Source: Glandiceps talaboti
Taxonomy: Eukaryota > Hemichordata > Enteropneusta > Spengelidae
Assembly (NCBI RefSeq): GCF_964340395.1
Contig: NC_135563.1
Coordinates: 15,220,151-15,284,150 of the forward strand
Direction of reading: 5' to 3'
Length of the DNA: 64,000 bases
Shown: piece by piece, positions 24,531-35,975 of the stretch
How the letters are laid out: each line of letters starts with the position of its first letter
How positions within the stretch are numbered: the first letter of the stretch is position 1
Program-made: the position numbers and the translations under genes
The notes under the pieces: generated by a model
Database searches by the model: none
Seen by the model: only the letters and a program-made list of their open reading frames with translations
What the model was told of the DNA's origin: nothing

Positions 24531-25340
24531 TGTTGTGATGATATTAGGATATTAAAAGTAGACAACATGCCCTTTATGACTTTGTGAAGGTGTGTTTACA
24601 AATTTGCCGCTTTTTCATCTTTTTTTTGTCGGGGTTCGGGTGTCGGTGTCCCCTAGTAAACCATTGAGCTATGTTTTGAGATTTCTTCTTTGGCCCCTAC
24701 ACGTAACAAACATTATACAGTGTAATGGTTGGTTGAAATATTTATTGTAACTCTATTTCGTGTTTTTTTGACAACTTTGTGTAAATATTACATATCATTT
24801 GGTTTCAGGTGTAAATAATTTAATGATGAAATCTTGAAATACCTCCTCACTATCTTCGTGGAATTGTCTACTTTGACATCTTTTTAGTCCGAGCAGCTTG
24901 TCAAATCCCCTTGTATGGTGCTCCCTCTTTATTAAATCAAACAAATTAACGTACTTGGCGGCTTGCAAAGCCAGCTGACAAATTTACAAAAAGATCTCAG
25001 GTCTAGCTGTGACTTCGTGAAAGGACCGTAGTCTTGAAGATAACTGACATTGTACATATTCCACAATCTCTGACATATAACTTATATTAACGTGTAACGT
25101 GAATAGAATAGGGCCTATAGATAAAGCGCCTCCCTCTAATTTTAGTTTCAAGTAAAAATCTTCAAGTAAAAATCTACTTACATTTAAAGTTTCATTATAA
25201 TATTAAGCTCCTTGCGAAAATTCACACCTGCCGTGACGTAATTCCTTCACTCTCAAAAATGACGTCACAACATTTTTGATGACAGATTGGATTTATCAGT
25301 GAACGTTATTTAGGACATATCGTGTTAGTACCCGTTCCTT
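24531..25340. other. Intergenic, nothing seen
   Basis: AT-rich spacer with one CRE-type TGACGTCA near 25260. No exon recognised. Confidence 0.5.
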
Positions 25341-25344
25341 CATG

Positions 25345-25765
25345 TATCTTAACCCCTTCCCCTTCCCGAACAATATGTTGGAACGAGGTAATCAGTACAC
25401 TCCTCATTTTTTCTTGGTGGAGATGGAGAGGGGGGGGGGGTTCATATGTAAATATAACTACAGTATTTTACTCCAACTATTTGTACACGTCGAAGACTAT
25501 GTCTATAAACCTGTAGAGTTTTAACTTGCAATCTTGACATACCTTTTTTATATAATAATATCTCATCCCTCCACTCCCCCTCCACGAACGTACAATGTGT
25601 AGTTAAATATATACACTCATTATTTTGTCTTGGTGGAAATGGGGAGGGGAGGGTTCATATGTAAATCTATCTTTACGTTTACTCCAACTAATTTTACATG
25701 TTGAACACTATATCTATAAACCTGTACAATCTTGGTATACCTTTTTATGTCATAATTAATTAATT
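25345..25765. repeat. Tandem direct duplication of about 213 bp
   Basis: Two diverged copies: each has a C-rich start, CTTGGTGGA, a G-run, TTCATATGTAAAT (at 25441 and 25654), TTTACTCCAACTA, TCTATAAACCTGTA and TACCTTTTT in the same order. They are perhaps 75-80 percent alike by eye, so this is an old duplication. Confidence 0.75.
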
Positions 25766-26312
25766 CTCTCTTGTTTGTTGAGTGTTCATTCATCTATGCC
25801 GTGTGTCGACTAAAACTATCCTATAGACACAATCTGTTATGTATTGTGGCGGATTGGGCATATTCTGTACTGTGTCTTTAATAGCGTAAAAGAAGACTCC
25901 AGTGTCACTTTCACAGGTGTCATTTTAATCAGACCAAGACAAGGAAGATTCTGTATATCTACCCTAGTAGTGGCGTCCTTCAGATTGGCTATACAATTAT
26001 CACCTTGACAACAAATTACCGTACGTATCCTGGCAGACATGATCCTTTTGTTCTCCTCACATAATATAGACATTCCAACTACTCACGTTAGAAAGTCGTC
26101 ATCTAAGTTGGTAAATTGTATATATGGCATATTATTTCGACTTGTATTGGATTTTTACACGATAATGCAATAAATGATTTCATGAAACAATTGTTTATAT
26201 TTTTTGAAGTAAACAAATTTAAAGTGAAACATACTATAGACTCCACGGAGTCTTTGAATGAAAAGTTGTTGGATGACACTTTATCAAATAAGTGAGGGAA
26301 ATGTATTGTTAC

Positions 26313-26327
26313 CTCTATCTCCGCCAT
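26313..26327 (-). CDS. Possible first coding exon (MAEIE) of an unknown minus-strand gene
   Basis: The minus strand reads AAGATGGCGGAGATAGAG followed by gtaaca, a good start context and donor of the kind seen at housekeeping gene starts. No matching second exon was firmly found; a 78-codon minus-strand frame at 25837-26073 is a possible partner, but I could not see a phase-compatible acceptor for it. Weak candidate. Confidence 0.15.
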
Positions 26328-26639
26328 CTTGTCTCCAAATGCTCCAACCCAAGACCTAAATAAAATAAGTTATAAAAGAAAAGATGTAGAGATAACAATC
26401 GCACGACAAAGTACACGGAATTTATACTGTTTCCGGAATCTCGCGACATCTTGTCTTCAAACTATTAAATCTGATTGCAGAAAGTCTTTGAAGGTTCACC
26501 TTTCTGTTTTAAATCAAAGACTGGGAAGACGAGATCTCGGAGAGTCAACATGAAACAGTGGTGGGGTCTCGCCTGTGTTTATACATATTGAGTGATTTCA
26601 CCGCTTGCTGTATGTTTTAGAAAAGTGCATTTGGATGTA

Positions 26640-26990
26640 CTTCTCCTAATTACACACCGCTATGTTATCATTGATGTTGCAGATAATTGCCGGCAAATAG
26701 CTGAATGACTCCTCTCCCAAACCTTTATTTCGTTGACAACCTCTGCAAGATGTGCCACATTTCGCTAAACGTTGCAATTATTGGGCTACCAGGGAGGGCA
26801 TTAGTTCGCCGAAGTCCCACGTGTCCTCAAATTACAGCAATCAGCGGTTTGTTTTTTGTAGTTTGTGGGCGGACTTCAATTCCTATCCCCACGGAGTCAA
26901 TTTTGAACAATTACCGCACAAATTGACTTTCTTGGTTCCTATGCATCCTACAGGTTCTGTTACTGTGGTCAAGATTGAATGACTAAAAAA
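26640..26990. promoter_or_regulatory. G+C-richer, non-repetitive island; candidate conserved element
   Basis: About 350 bp of complex sequence in an AT-rich gene desert, with CCACGTG (E-box), CAATTATTG (homeodomain-like) and related short motifs. Two plus-strand frames of over 70 codons overlap here, but neither has domain features, splice support or a good start context. I favour a regulatory element over a gene, from composition alone. Confidence 0.25.
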
Positions 26991-27225
26991 AAGGTATATA
27001 TTGTGTAGTAACGAGAATGATCAGGAAATTACAAGTTGAAGTATATATAGTTTGTTAAATGACAGAATGTTCTTTAGCATCCCAATCGACTGTATACATG
27101 TTTAAATTTTAACCTACTGAGATATATCTACCGACACGTGGCCACTACTCTCAGCACAAACGTGACACGTGTATGCACAGTCCCTCTATCACTGTATATC
27201 AGATGTGATAGAGGGACTGTATATC

Positions 27226-27244
27226 GATAGACAGATATATAGAC

Positions 27245-27282
<38 letters not shown>

Positions 27283-27283
27283 G

Positions 27284-27345
<62 letters not shown>

Positions 27346-27512
27346 GATAGATAGATATGTAGGTAGGTAGGTAGGTAGGTAGGTAGGTAGGTAGGTAAGT
27401 AGGTAGATAGATATATAGATCGGTAGATAGATATATACACACATACACATACATACATACATACATACATACATACATACATACATACATACATACATAC
27501 ATACATACATAC
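27226..27512. repeat. (GATA)n / (GTAG)n / (CATA)n compound microsatellite
   Basis: GATA units, then AGGT units, GATA again, then CATA. The GATA array (about 30 units) is a potential GATA-factor binding array. Open frames across it are artefacts. Confidence 0.95.
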
Positions 27513-29621
27513 ATGTCATTGCAATAGATTGTTTCACATGTTCTTCAATCTACGCACCGTCTAATTTGGGAGATCAGTCTGTAATTGTTAAAAACGAAAA
27601 CATCAAGAAGGGCGGATTATCTATCATGTCACTGGCAATAACTAATATTGTGTTTTACTAAACAATATCGATTTGATTGCTATCCTCCACTAACAGGAAT
27701 CTCAATTATGAATGAAATTGGATATTCGGCAAGGGTTGTTTTATCAGAAATCATCGTATTGTGAGTTTGAACAAAATGAGAGAAGAGAAGAAACTATAAC
27801 GACTCAACGTCTAACTTTGAAAAGGCGACATAGCGAACATAATTCTAACAGTCGTTTTGGCGCCGTTTTTCTAAATCAACTGAATCTAAAAGGTATAAAT
27901 GTCTATTTTATGGCCGGCTTTTGTGAAAATTGTAATGGAGACGGAAGGGATTGGGAGGCTTCAGAACGGATAGGGAAATGAATACCGTTCATCGTGTCAC
28001 AATTTGTAGCATTTCTTGTTTGTTTTTGACTGCTAATTTGGTGAGGAAGCTCTAATTCATCTGAATTCGGAAGTCAGTTTGATTACGAGTAAGAATATTT
28101 CACTGTTAAATTCGTCCTGTAAACAAAATAGTGTCACATCAATCTATTATTGATACAGATGAATCGACTGAACTTGAATTGTGTGAATTCGCGTTCTTTC
28201 CAAATATGGCGCCTAAGATTCGTGGTTAAATGGTTCTGTCGATCGCTGATCTCTTTAGATTATTTTTCAATACATGTCAAGATAATACAAATTATTTGAG
28301 ATTCAAGAAAATAAATCGTTTGACGATTGCCTTAATGCATTAAAGTATTTAAAAAATGAGTGTAAGTTTGGTTTAAGGAATTAAGAAGAAGAAAGTACTT
28401 GAATCAGTATGGATAAGGTGCCTACACATACAAATGTAGGAATAATGGTACCTTAAAACAAACAAATTTTAAAATACACATTCGGTGCTATCAGTGTTTC
28501 ATGCATTGTTTGATATTTATTTACAAATTCAAACATTTCCTAAATTTTACTGATCTTCGAGTTCGTTTAGTTCGTTTGTAGGCGTTCACTTAAGCTTATC
28601 TTTGCTAATTATTCTGATATCAAATTTTTGCTATTTGGTGATCGACTTTACGTCACGGTGCCTTATGGGAACTGGTATATCTGCAAAAGTACATGCAATT
28701 TGTCTTTAAGACGGTTACCTCGTAGAACATCTAGTAGACGTAAATATTACTATGGAAACTAGATTTTATCATTCGAAATAAACCAATTCATGCTTATTGC
28801 AGCACGGTTGTGGTTGTTGATCACGAACCATGAAATATATAGCGGCCCACACACGCACCATGCCATGCCACGTACGTTCACCCCAGACATGTTGGTTGTC
28901 GTGTCACCCCATGCACTGATGTCATTGACCGACATCATGGCGCACAGTTTAGCAAACTAGAAACGCCTGTTGACGTTTGTGATCAGTCGAAATACAATAC
29001 CCTGTCTCCGCTAAGGAAAAAAACATAATTTTATATATGAATGTATGTTTGCGAGCATTTACAAAGAAAATCAGCATAAATTTTTTGACGTATCTCTTCT
29101 ATTCTAACTCAAACTCGATATTTCCTGGATAACCAGCGAGCTAGTCTTTTGTATGGCTGTCTTTGAGGTGATATCGTACACAAGTCGTACAAAAGTTTTT
29201 TTGTTGTTTTTTTAAAAAAAACATAAAAAATTTGAGTCATAAAGACAATTATATAGGGATTTTTTTAAGGAGATTATATCGAAATGGAAAAGTGACCATA
29301 AAATTGATCGTTGGACATCCGATATTAATTGCAATAAATGAACGTTCGTTACACACCTGCACAGAAATAATTACAGCCACCTTAGGGGGTCTGAATGATG
29401 AGCATATACCTGTCCCCTCTGGCGACGCCCATTAATAACATCGATGCGAGCAGATAATGCAATGTTATTTCACTTACTAAGCACTTTATCACGATCGGTT
29501 TATGAGTAAAACATAATACCTGGTGGCAGTAAACGATGTCGTTATAACAACATGGAACATACTAATTTCGGCATTCTCCGCCATTTTCCAACTCATAAAT
29601 CAAGTAACATACAAAAGCTAA
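27513..29621. other. Intergenic, nothing firm
   Basis: A moderately complex region. An 89-codon plus frame at 27712-27981 and a 67-codon frame at 29232-29435 have no recognisable domains or splice context. The 27.6-28.3 kb part has several TAAT cores and could be regulatory, but this is speculative. Confidence 0.35.
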
Positions 29622-29689
29622 TACGATGGCAGATATGTGTCCAGTATGAACTGTAAGGTTCATATCTGACACATATACCGGCCATCGTA
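29622..29689 (+). ncRNA. MicroRNA-precursor-like hairpin (candidate)
   Basis: A 68-nt segment folds into one imperfect stem with a 6-nt loop (TGTAAG). The left arm TACGATGGC ... ATATGTGTC ... TATGAAC pairs with the right arm GTTCATA ... GACACATAT ... GCCATCGTA, with small bulges between the three blocks. Length, loop size and bulged pairing are those of animal pre-miRNAs, and a 22-nt arm could be cut from either side. I do not recognise a known miRNA seed. A small decayed foldback element would look the same, so this is a candidate only. Confidence 0.3.
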
Positions 29690-30280
29690 GTACATCTTCA
29701 ATTCGTTGTTTTCCATGTTTTTTTCTCCTCTTATTACTTAACGTTTTACCATGCTATTTGTCACATTATGAGCACTAGCCTTTATCATGTTTATAACGTC
29801 TGTAATGTGAAATGAACATTAATAAATATTATTGGAGGCGGGGTTAAGATCGAGTGATGAACGGATACATTACAAATTTAATATATTAAAAGTTATAGTA
29901 TTTGGAGAAAGTAAACAAATGCTGGCTTAATAATAAATTAAAAAAAAATTGGTGTGTAGTTTCACTTTTCAAATCAAGTCGGGTAACCATATAAAAAGCA
30001 TATATTTTACATTATGGGTGTCTCATAAACATAGGAGGTATAGGTAGGAGAGAGCACTATAATGATATGAGCGAGGAGGCCTTCGGATCGGTTTGTCACT
30101 CGCACAATTGCTACGTAGATGGCGCTACATGTAAAAACCGAGAAACATTGTCCGATAGTAGACGTATATAGCACAAAAACCGCAAAAATATGTATGTCAA
30201 GTCACTGCGTAATGTTTGCACAAGGGAACAAACATTAATAATATACTCAGTATTACATTTCTTACTATATTAGCAATCAT
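29690..30280. other. Intergenic, nothing seen
   Basis: No exon or distinctive structure recognised. Confidence 0.5.
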
Positions 30281-30836
<556 letters not shown>

Positions 30837-32004
30837 TAAATTTAATGCCCCTTTTCTTCTTCTAACCCAATTCTAATTCTTTTACTTCTCAGTATTCGTT
30901 ACTTCTCCTTCAGGCAATGTCTATCAAGATTACCTCGAGTTTGTCCCTTGTGAAAAGACTCCAAGTCCCCTACCCAAAGCATTCAAGACACGGTTAGTTG
31001 CACACGTAGAAGACATTTTAGTCCCAATGCAAAATCTGACTAGCTCCTATCTTTGTCATAGAGTGAAGATAAATTGTGTATATTTTATATAAACTGTTAA
31101 TTTGGGGTGTTATGAACACTCATATTCTTTATCCCTTAGGATAAATATCCAAACTTAAGTGCCTGGTATCTCTTTCAACACAGAAGTTGTAAACTTAAAA
31201 AGACAAAGTGGAAAAAAAAAATTAAAAGTCTCTAAGGAATGAATAAAATTCGGTAAAAAAAACTGATATACTGTATGGGGACACTGAATTCATTTGTCAA
31301 TGACGTCATATAGTGTTATAGTGTTATAAAAAGGATATAACAAATGATCTCGCTATAAATATGAAAAAAAATCCTGCCCCCCCCCCCCCAGGCTTCGTGT
31401 TCTTGATAAAAATTCCAATGGAGGCCCGTCAAAATGAACACGATCACCAACCCTTTGTATACTTTACATACAAAATTACTACTTATCAGCACAAAGCAGA
31501 AACAACGATCGTACGAATCTACTACTGATCTATCAATTAAGATCAATGGAAATTATGTCTCTGCGTTAGCTGAGTAAAAGTTGCTGGGGGTTCACGTAAG
31601 TCACGATATCATCTGGAGTAGTCATATCGACCATGTAACTTGTCAAATATTTCATCCAAGTTATTCTTTTTCCGTCGAATTTTACCAATCCTACATTTTA
31701 CCACACTTTGACTAACTGTCTCTGTACTCTGGAGTAGTAGTAGTAGCTGTACTTTAGGGGACTTGGAAAGGCTATTAAGCAAGAATTATACTGGGCTGCC
31801 AATTGCAAACGGCAAGCCATGAAATGTTTAAAGTATCAAATTGGCTGTCACTTGGTGATCGCTACGTTGATCACACAGCTTTACTACATACACTTTGTCA
31901 TACGTCATAGTCTAACACCGGCCTATCTTAAAAGTACAAGTATGTTTACTCTTTCACTGCAGAAACACGAGAGCTGCCTCACGTAACCAACTCACACCTC
32001 AACT
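30837..32004. other. Intergenic, nothing firm
   Basis: Includes a poly-C run near 31378-31389 and a TGACGTCA near 31301. No exons recognised. Confidence 0.45.
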
Positions 32005-32066
32005 AACAATTGATTTATTGCACTGGTATGTTCTGATATACATACCAGTGCAATAAATCAATTGTT
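32005..32066. repeat. Hairpin with perfect 27-bp arms
   Basis: The arm 32005-32031 (AACAATTGATTTATTGCACT onward) is the exact reverse complement of 32040-32066, with an 8-nt loop TCTGATAT. Perfect pairing over 27 bp implies a recent origin, for example by template switching, or a maintained structure. On RNA it would be a stable stem; no mature product can be assigned. Confidence 0.95.
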
Positions 32067-32776
32067 CGGTGGCAGCGGTGGGATGTGTCAGCGCTGGCAG
32101 TGGGATGCCAAAATCACAAAACAATGCAAAGTTATACCTGTAGATAATGAAATTAGTCCTAGTCAAATGTGACCCACTCCCTTGATTTACTTTTCTTAAA
32201 TGTGACCCTCCCACAGGCACGATTTGTAAAATCTGACCTCCCACCTTTTCCCAAACCTCTGTTACTTGTAATTATTGAAGGCCGATAGCCTTGCATGAGG
32301 CTGTTAACGGTCTGACTACGAGGACGTCCTCAACTGACACTGTTTGACGCAGACGTGCAGTAAACTAACCGGTCTGATTACGCCCTCAACTGACAATATA
32401 TACAAACAGGTGATCTAAACTAATCAAGTCTGTTTTACGTATCAACAGAAGTGCTGTAAACTCGCCCCTACCCAGATTGAATTTAGAATTCTTGTTTGGG
32501 CTTGAAATTATATGAAAGATTCGTTTTCCGACTTTTATAGTAGCAAACGACTTTCCGACAGAATCGATGTCAGTTATCTGAAAACTACTGTGAATAAATC
32601 TTTACCACGCTTATACATTTTGGAGTTTACATACGCATGACTTTAAACTTGGCAATTTCTAAAAATATTTTGCAGTTTAGCAACATACACTTCTTCATCT
32701 AGCTAACAGTCCACACTTTTTTCTCTTTCAGTTGATGTATAGATGAAGTTTCAAAGAACGAACGACATATGGTTCC

Positions 32777-32909
32777 TAATCTCTGGTTACCCAGCCTCTT
32801 GCCGTTGAGGGCATAACCCCAGGGCATAACCCCCGTTGCTATGTTTGCTCTGCTGGGGGGGGGGGGGGGTATGCCCTCAATGGAAAGAGGCTGGGTAACC
32901 TGAGACTAC
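32777..32909. mobile_element. MITE with about 38-bp terminal inverted repeats and 8-bp direct flanks
   Basis: The left terminus TAATCTCTGGTTACCCAGCC... and the reverse complement of the right terminus GTAGTCTCAGGTTACCCAGC... agree through CTCTT and TTGAGGGCATA with few mismatches. ATGGTTCC flanks both sides (32769-32776 and 32910-32917), an 8-bp target-site duplication as made by hAT-type transposases. It is 133 bp long and has no coding capacity. Superfamily by duplication length only. Confidence 0.75.
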
Positions 32910-33162
32910 ATGGTTCCAAACTATTAGGCCTATTTGTTTGTGATTGCACGACTCAAGTGTTATTAGCATACCAAGGCAATAAGACAATAGATATATGGGG
33001 GGGGGGGTAAAACCTGTGTTTGGTTTGTACGTGGATTCTCGCTCCTCGAGTACACATCTTGGTTTTATGGTAAAATTCAAGTGACGGAATGTTTGTAGCC
33101 AAATAAAACAAAGTCCATTCCAATGTATACAGAGCTGTTGGAAGAGTCACGACTGTGGTAAG

Positions 33163-33164
<2 letters not shown>

Positions 33165-33251
<87 letters not shown>
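33165..33251. repeat. (TA)n microsatellite
   Basis: About 43 nearly pure TA units. Confidence 0.95.
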
Positions 33252-33253
<2 letters not shown>

Positions 33254-34050
33254 CATGTTACATTTCAATGAAAAGAAGTATAAGTTTATTGTGTACTGCG
33301 TTTTAACATACTTTGGCTTTGAAACACCAAGTGTGGGCATAACAATGACACTTGTAACAACACTAACTTGGTCTACTTGTCCAAAGTTTATGATCCTCCA
33401 TATGTAAATGGAGATGAAAATCAAGCCCAAGTTCATGTCAGCCTACTATATCTATTATATAAACTACAAACCGTTTACGAATATACATACCCCCCCCCCC
33501 CCAAGCACACATTAAAACGTGCATCAACAAGTCAGATAAACTTTAAGACGAAAAGGTCAATGTATAAAAAAAAAGTGCACGTGTATCTGCTATCTGCTGT
33601 AACCTGGACACCCCGGTAGATACCTTTGTGTACCTGTATGGGCTTTATACTTTTGTACAGACCTCCTATAACACATGTACTAACAAACCAGAGAGAGTAT
33701 AGCGTTTCAGTTTGGAGGTCCTAGTGCGCACATGCACACACGTAAAACGTACATTTTCATTGTGAACACAAATACAGAGTTTGTGTTTGAATCTTCCTTG
33801 TTTCATTCGACAGTGATGTTGATTTTTGTTGATTTGTGTTTTGTATCGCACTTTCAAATTTTCATATGTTTTATTGTTAATCATTCCAAAGCAAAATATT
33901 ACAGAAATCTAAAGTGCTATAACATACATGCTGAATATCATATCAGATGCGAAGTATGTACAGTGATATCATCTGCGCAGTTGTGTCTGCGTACGTACGC
34001 CACAGGTATGAACCGGAACTAAACAAACCATCGCGGGTGCGTACAGTGAC
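33252..34050. other. Upstream region of the small heat-shock protein gene
   Basis: No coding exon recognised. A poly-C run lies near 33491-33502. The last 100 bp become richer in G and C as the promoter is approached. Confidence 0.4.
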
Positions 34051-34063
34051 GTCCAGAAACTTC
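34051..34063 (+). promoter_or_regulatory. Heat-shock element upstream of the small HSP gene
   Basis: GTC-ca-GAA-ac-TTC: three alternating pentamer units of the TTCnnGAAnnTTC heat-shock-factor site with one mismatch in the first unit. It ends 80 bp before the ATG of the small heat-shock protein gene. It overlaps a CRE-like TGACGTCC (34047-34054). Position and match make HSF-driven induction likely. Confidence 0.6.
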
Positions 34064-34143
34064 TGCTACTCGCGCAGCAAGGTGACGCTGTAATAAGTGC
34101 GTGACACATATACCATATCACGGAGAGATAGATTGGCTACAAC

Positions 34144-34734
34144 ATGTCGACGATCCCCTTTAGTCACCCTTTCTTTGACGAGTTCGATGCCTCAGGCTCG
34201 AAAATGTTCGATGAAGAGTTCGGAAGGATGCAAGATCGAATGAGAGCGTTCATGAGTGGAGATCCACGCTCACCTTTACGATCCCCCGGACGCTCTCCAC
34301 TTGACGAGGGCAGCTTTTTCCGCGGATATTATGTGGCACCGTCATTTCAGCAACAGTCCGGGCTTCAACGACAGATCAGCCGTCATGAACACTCTGAAAA
34401 CAAGTTCCGTGTTATGTTGGACGTCCAGCACTTTACCCCGGAGGAAATCGAAGTCAAGTTGGTAGAAAATAAGTTATGTGTACACGCAAAACACGAAGAA
34501 AAAGAAGACGAACACGGTTCGATTTCCCGTGAGTTCACACGTCAGTATGTGTTGCCCCAAGATACTGACCTAGATAAAGTCAGATCGTTCTTGTCCCAGG
34601 AAGGTATTCTTACCCTCGAAGCACCGAGACTACAGTCAGCGGTTGAAGCAAAGAAAGATGAACCCATCCCAATAACAATCAAGAGAGAAGATGCCAAACC
34701 AGTTGAAGGGGCCGCGTCAGCGTCGACCGACTAG
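34144..34734 (+). CDS. Small heat-shock protein (alpha-crystallin family), single exon
   Basis: 196 residues, complete and intronless, starting at the first ATG after the promoter. ATP-independent holdase chaperone of the HSPB/CRYAB type. The N-terminal region (1-79) is rich in Phe and has three RSP motifs (42-44, 46-48, 50-52), likely proline-directed or basophilic phosphorylation sites. The alpha-crystallin domain spans about 80-163: FRVMLDVQHFTPEEIEVKL, NKLCVHAKHEE, SREFTRQYVLP and GILTLEAPR are the classic strands. Arg133 in SREFTRQY aligns with Arg120 of human alphaB-crystallin. The C-terminal tail carries an I-P-I anchor (175-177) for oligomer assembly and ends in a flexible Ala/Ser stretch. 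The upstream heat-shock element supports stress induction, and lack of introns suits rapid expression. A second overlapping frame at 34256-34465 is a shadow. Confidence 0.95.
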   Translation: MSTIPFSHPFFDEFDASGSKMFDEEFGRMQDRMRAFMSGDPRSPLRSPGRSPLDEGSFFRGYYVAPSFQQQSGLQRQISRHEHSENKFRVMLDVQHFTPEEIEVKLVENKLCVHAKHEEKEDEHGSISREFTRQYVLPQDTDLDKVRSFLSQEGILTLEAPRLQSAVEAKKDEPIPITIKREDAKPVEGAASASTD

Positions 34735-35131
34735 GACAACAAATAGGCGATATGTAGGTGGGGCCATTCATCGATAAGAAACAAGTGGCCGTTCTTGACC
34801 CTCAATTCAGGACAATTTGATCATTAGCAGTTAAACGATGCATGTATTTTTCTTTATTGTTGGCTGTGGTATCTAAAAATGTACAATCCAACTGGACTGG
34901 CGCGTTGTTTTCAATTTATACTAAACTATTTTTAGTAGTTCCAATTAAATAGTATGAATATATACGGGTTTGTGGTTGTATCGTTATTAAATAATATTTG
35001 TATCATGTCATTTTTGTGATAGCATTTTAACCATACGCCTATCTATGTCCAGATAGAATTTTTTTGAAGAAAAACTTAAACGTCGGGCGAGGTTTTATTT
35101 TATAGCATTATTGGGTCATTCAGTTCATTCA

Positions 35132-35137
35132 AATAAA
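35132..35137 (+). terminator. Candidate polyadenylation signal of the small HSP gene
   Basis: AATAAA about 400 bp after the stop codon, followed by a GTTGCACTCGTG stretch. An earlier AATTAAA near 34946 is a weaker alternative. Confidence 0.4.
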
Positions 35138-35907
35138 GGACAGTTGCACTCGTGAAATCCATTCACATGAGATCACGATATTCGCAGGTCAAATATTTTT
35201 ATACTGACAATCGCAAATCGTCCGGCACGCTGTCTGGACAGTTGAAATGCTTGAAATATCGTAACAGTACTAGAGTAAAAATTGTGGAGGTCGCTGTATT
35301 TACATTACTAATCATTGTTTATGAACAAACAGCAATGTTCTCACCGCCATGCTGATCAAGGTGAACGGTGGTATAGAATCAAAGGTCAATCCAGTCACGC
35401 AAGTGACAACCAAGAGCTCCGATAACATCATTAAATATAACGTACAACATCAACAAGACAGCGTCTGGTATCAAGTGTCAATCTGATTGAAGTACTAAGT
35501 AATTAATTAATACACCTACAGACATTATCACTATAATAATACTCTGTGATTTAATTGTTTTGATGATCATGATTTAATTAAAATGTAAAGTGTGAAATTA
35601 ACAAGACAGTGCTTATTTTAATTAAATTACTGTATTTAATGGTGTACATATAGGCCTTGATAATCATTTCCCTTATGGTATGCTGCCTGGTAATCAGACG
35701 ATGTCTTGGTGTTTTGACATGACAAATTAGTCTTCATGTGGCTATCACATTATATCTACTTATGCTCAATCCCACTATCCAGGCCAAGGGAGGCTCTGTC
35801 CAGGATAACATAACAGCTCATGTATTTTCTCTACTTAACATTTTTTGTAACCAGAACTGTCAACTCTTTTCACAAGGCAAGTCATTCGGCCTGTCTTTTA
35901 ATATAAA
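35138..35907. other. Intergenic, nothing seen
   Basis: AT-rich; no exon recognised. Confidence 0.5.
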
Positions 35908-35975
35908 AAAGTAGCTGGTTAGAGCACTCCGGCTAGTGTTATTGGGATGTGGATTCAATTCCTACACATGTTACT
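35908..35975 (+). mobile_element. tRNA-like SINE head (candidate)
   Basis: TAGCTGGTTAGAGCACTCC resembles the A box of a tRNA gene, and GGATTCAATTCC, 35-40 bp later, resembles a B box (GGTTCGAATCC). The folded body is too degraded for a functional tRNA. This is the usual form of a tRNA-derived SINE head. The element's 3' end was not located. Confidence 0.4.

Noticed and set aside
24130-24568. Tyr-Ile and Met-Tyr-Val-Cys frames
   Set aside because: Encoded by TA and CATA microsatellites.
26705-26982. Two overlapping plus-strand frames of over 70 codons
   Set aside because: Neither has a recognised domain or splice support; a regulatory island explains the base composition as well.
27128-27537. 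Ile-Tyr-Leu-Ser frames of over 100 codons
   Set aside because: Encoded by GATA/CATA microsatellites; no unique sequence of note.
35908-35975. Functional tRNA gene
   Set aside because: A-box and B-box resemblance only; the arms do not form a cloverleaf, so a SINE head is preferred.
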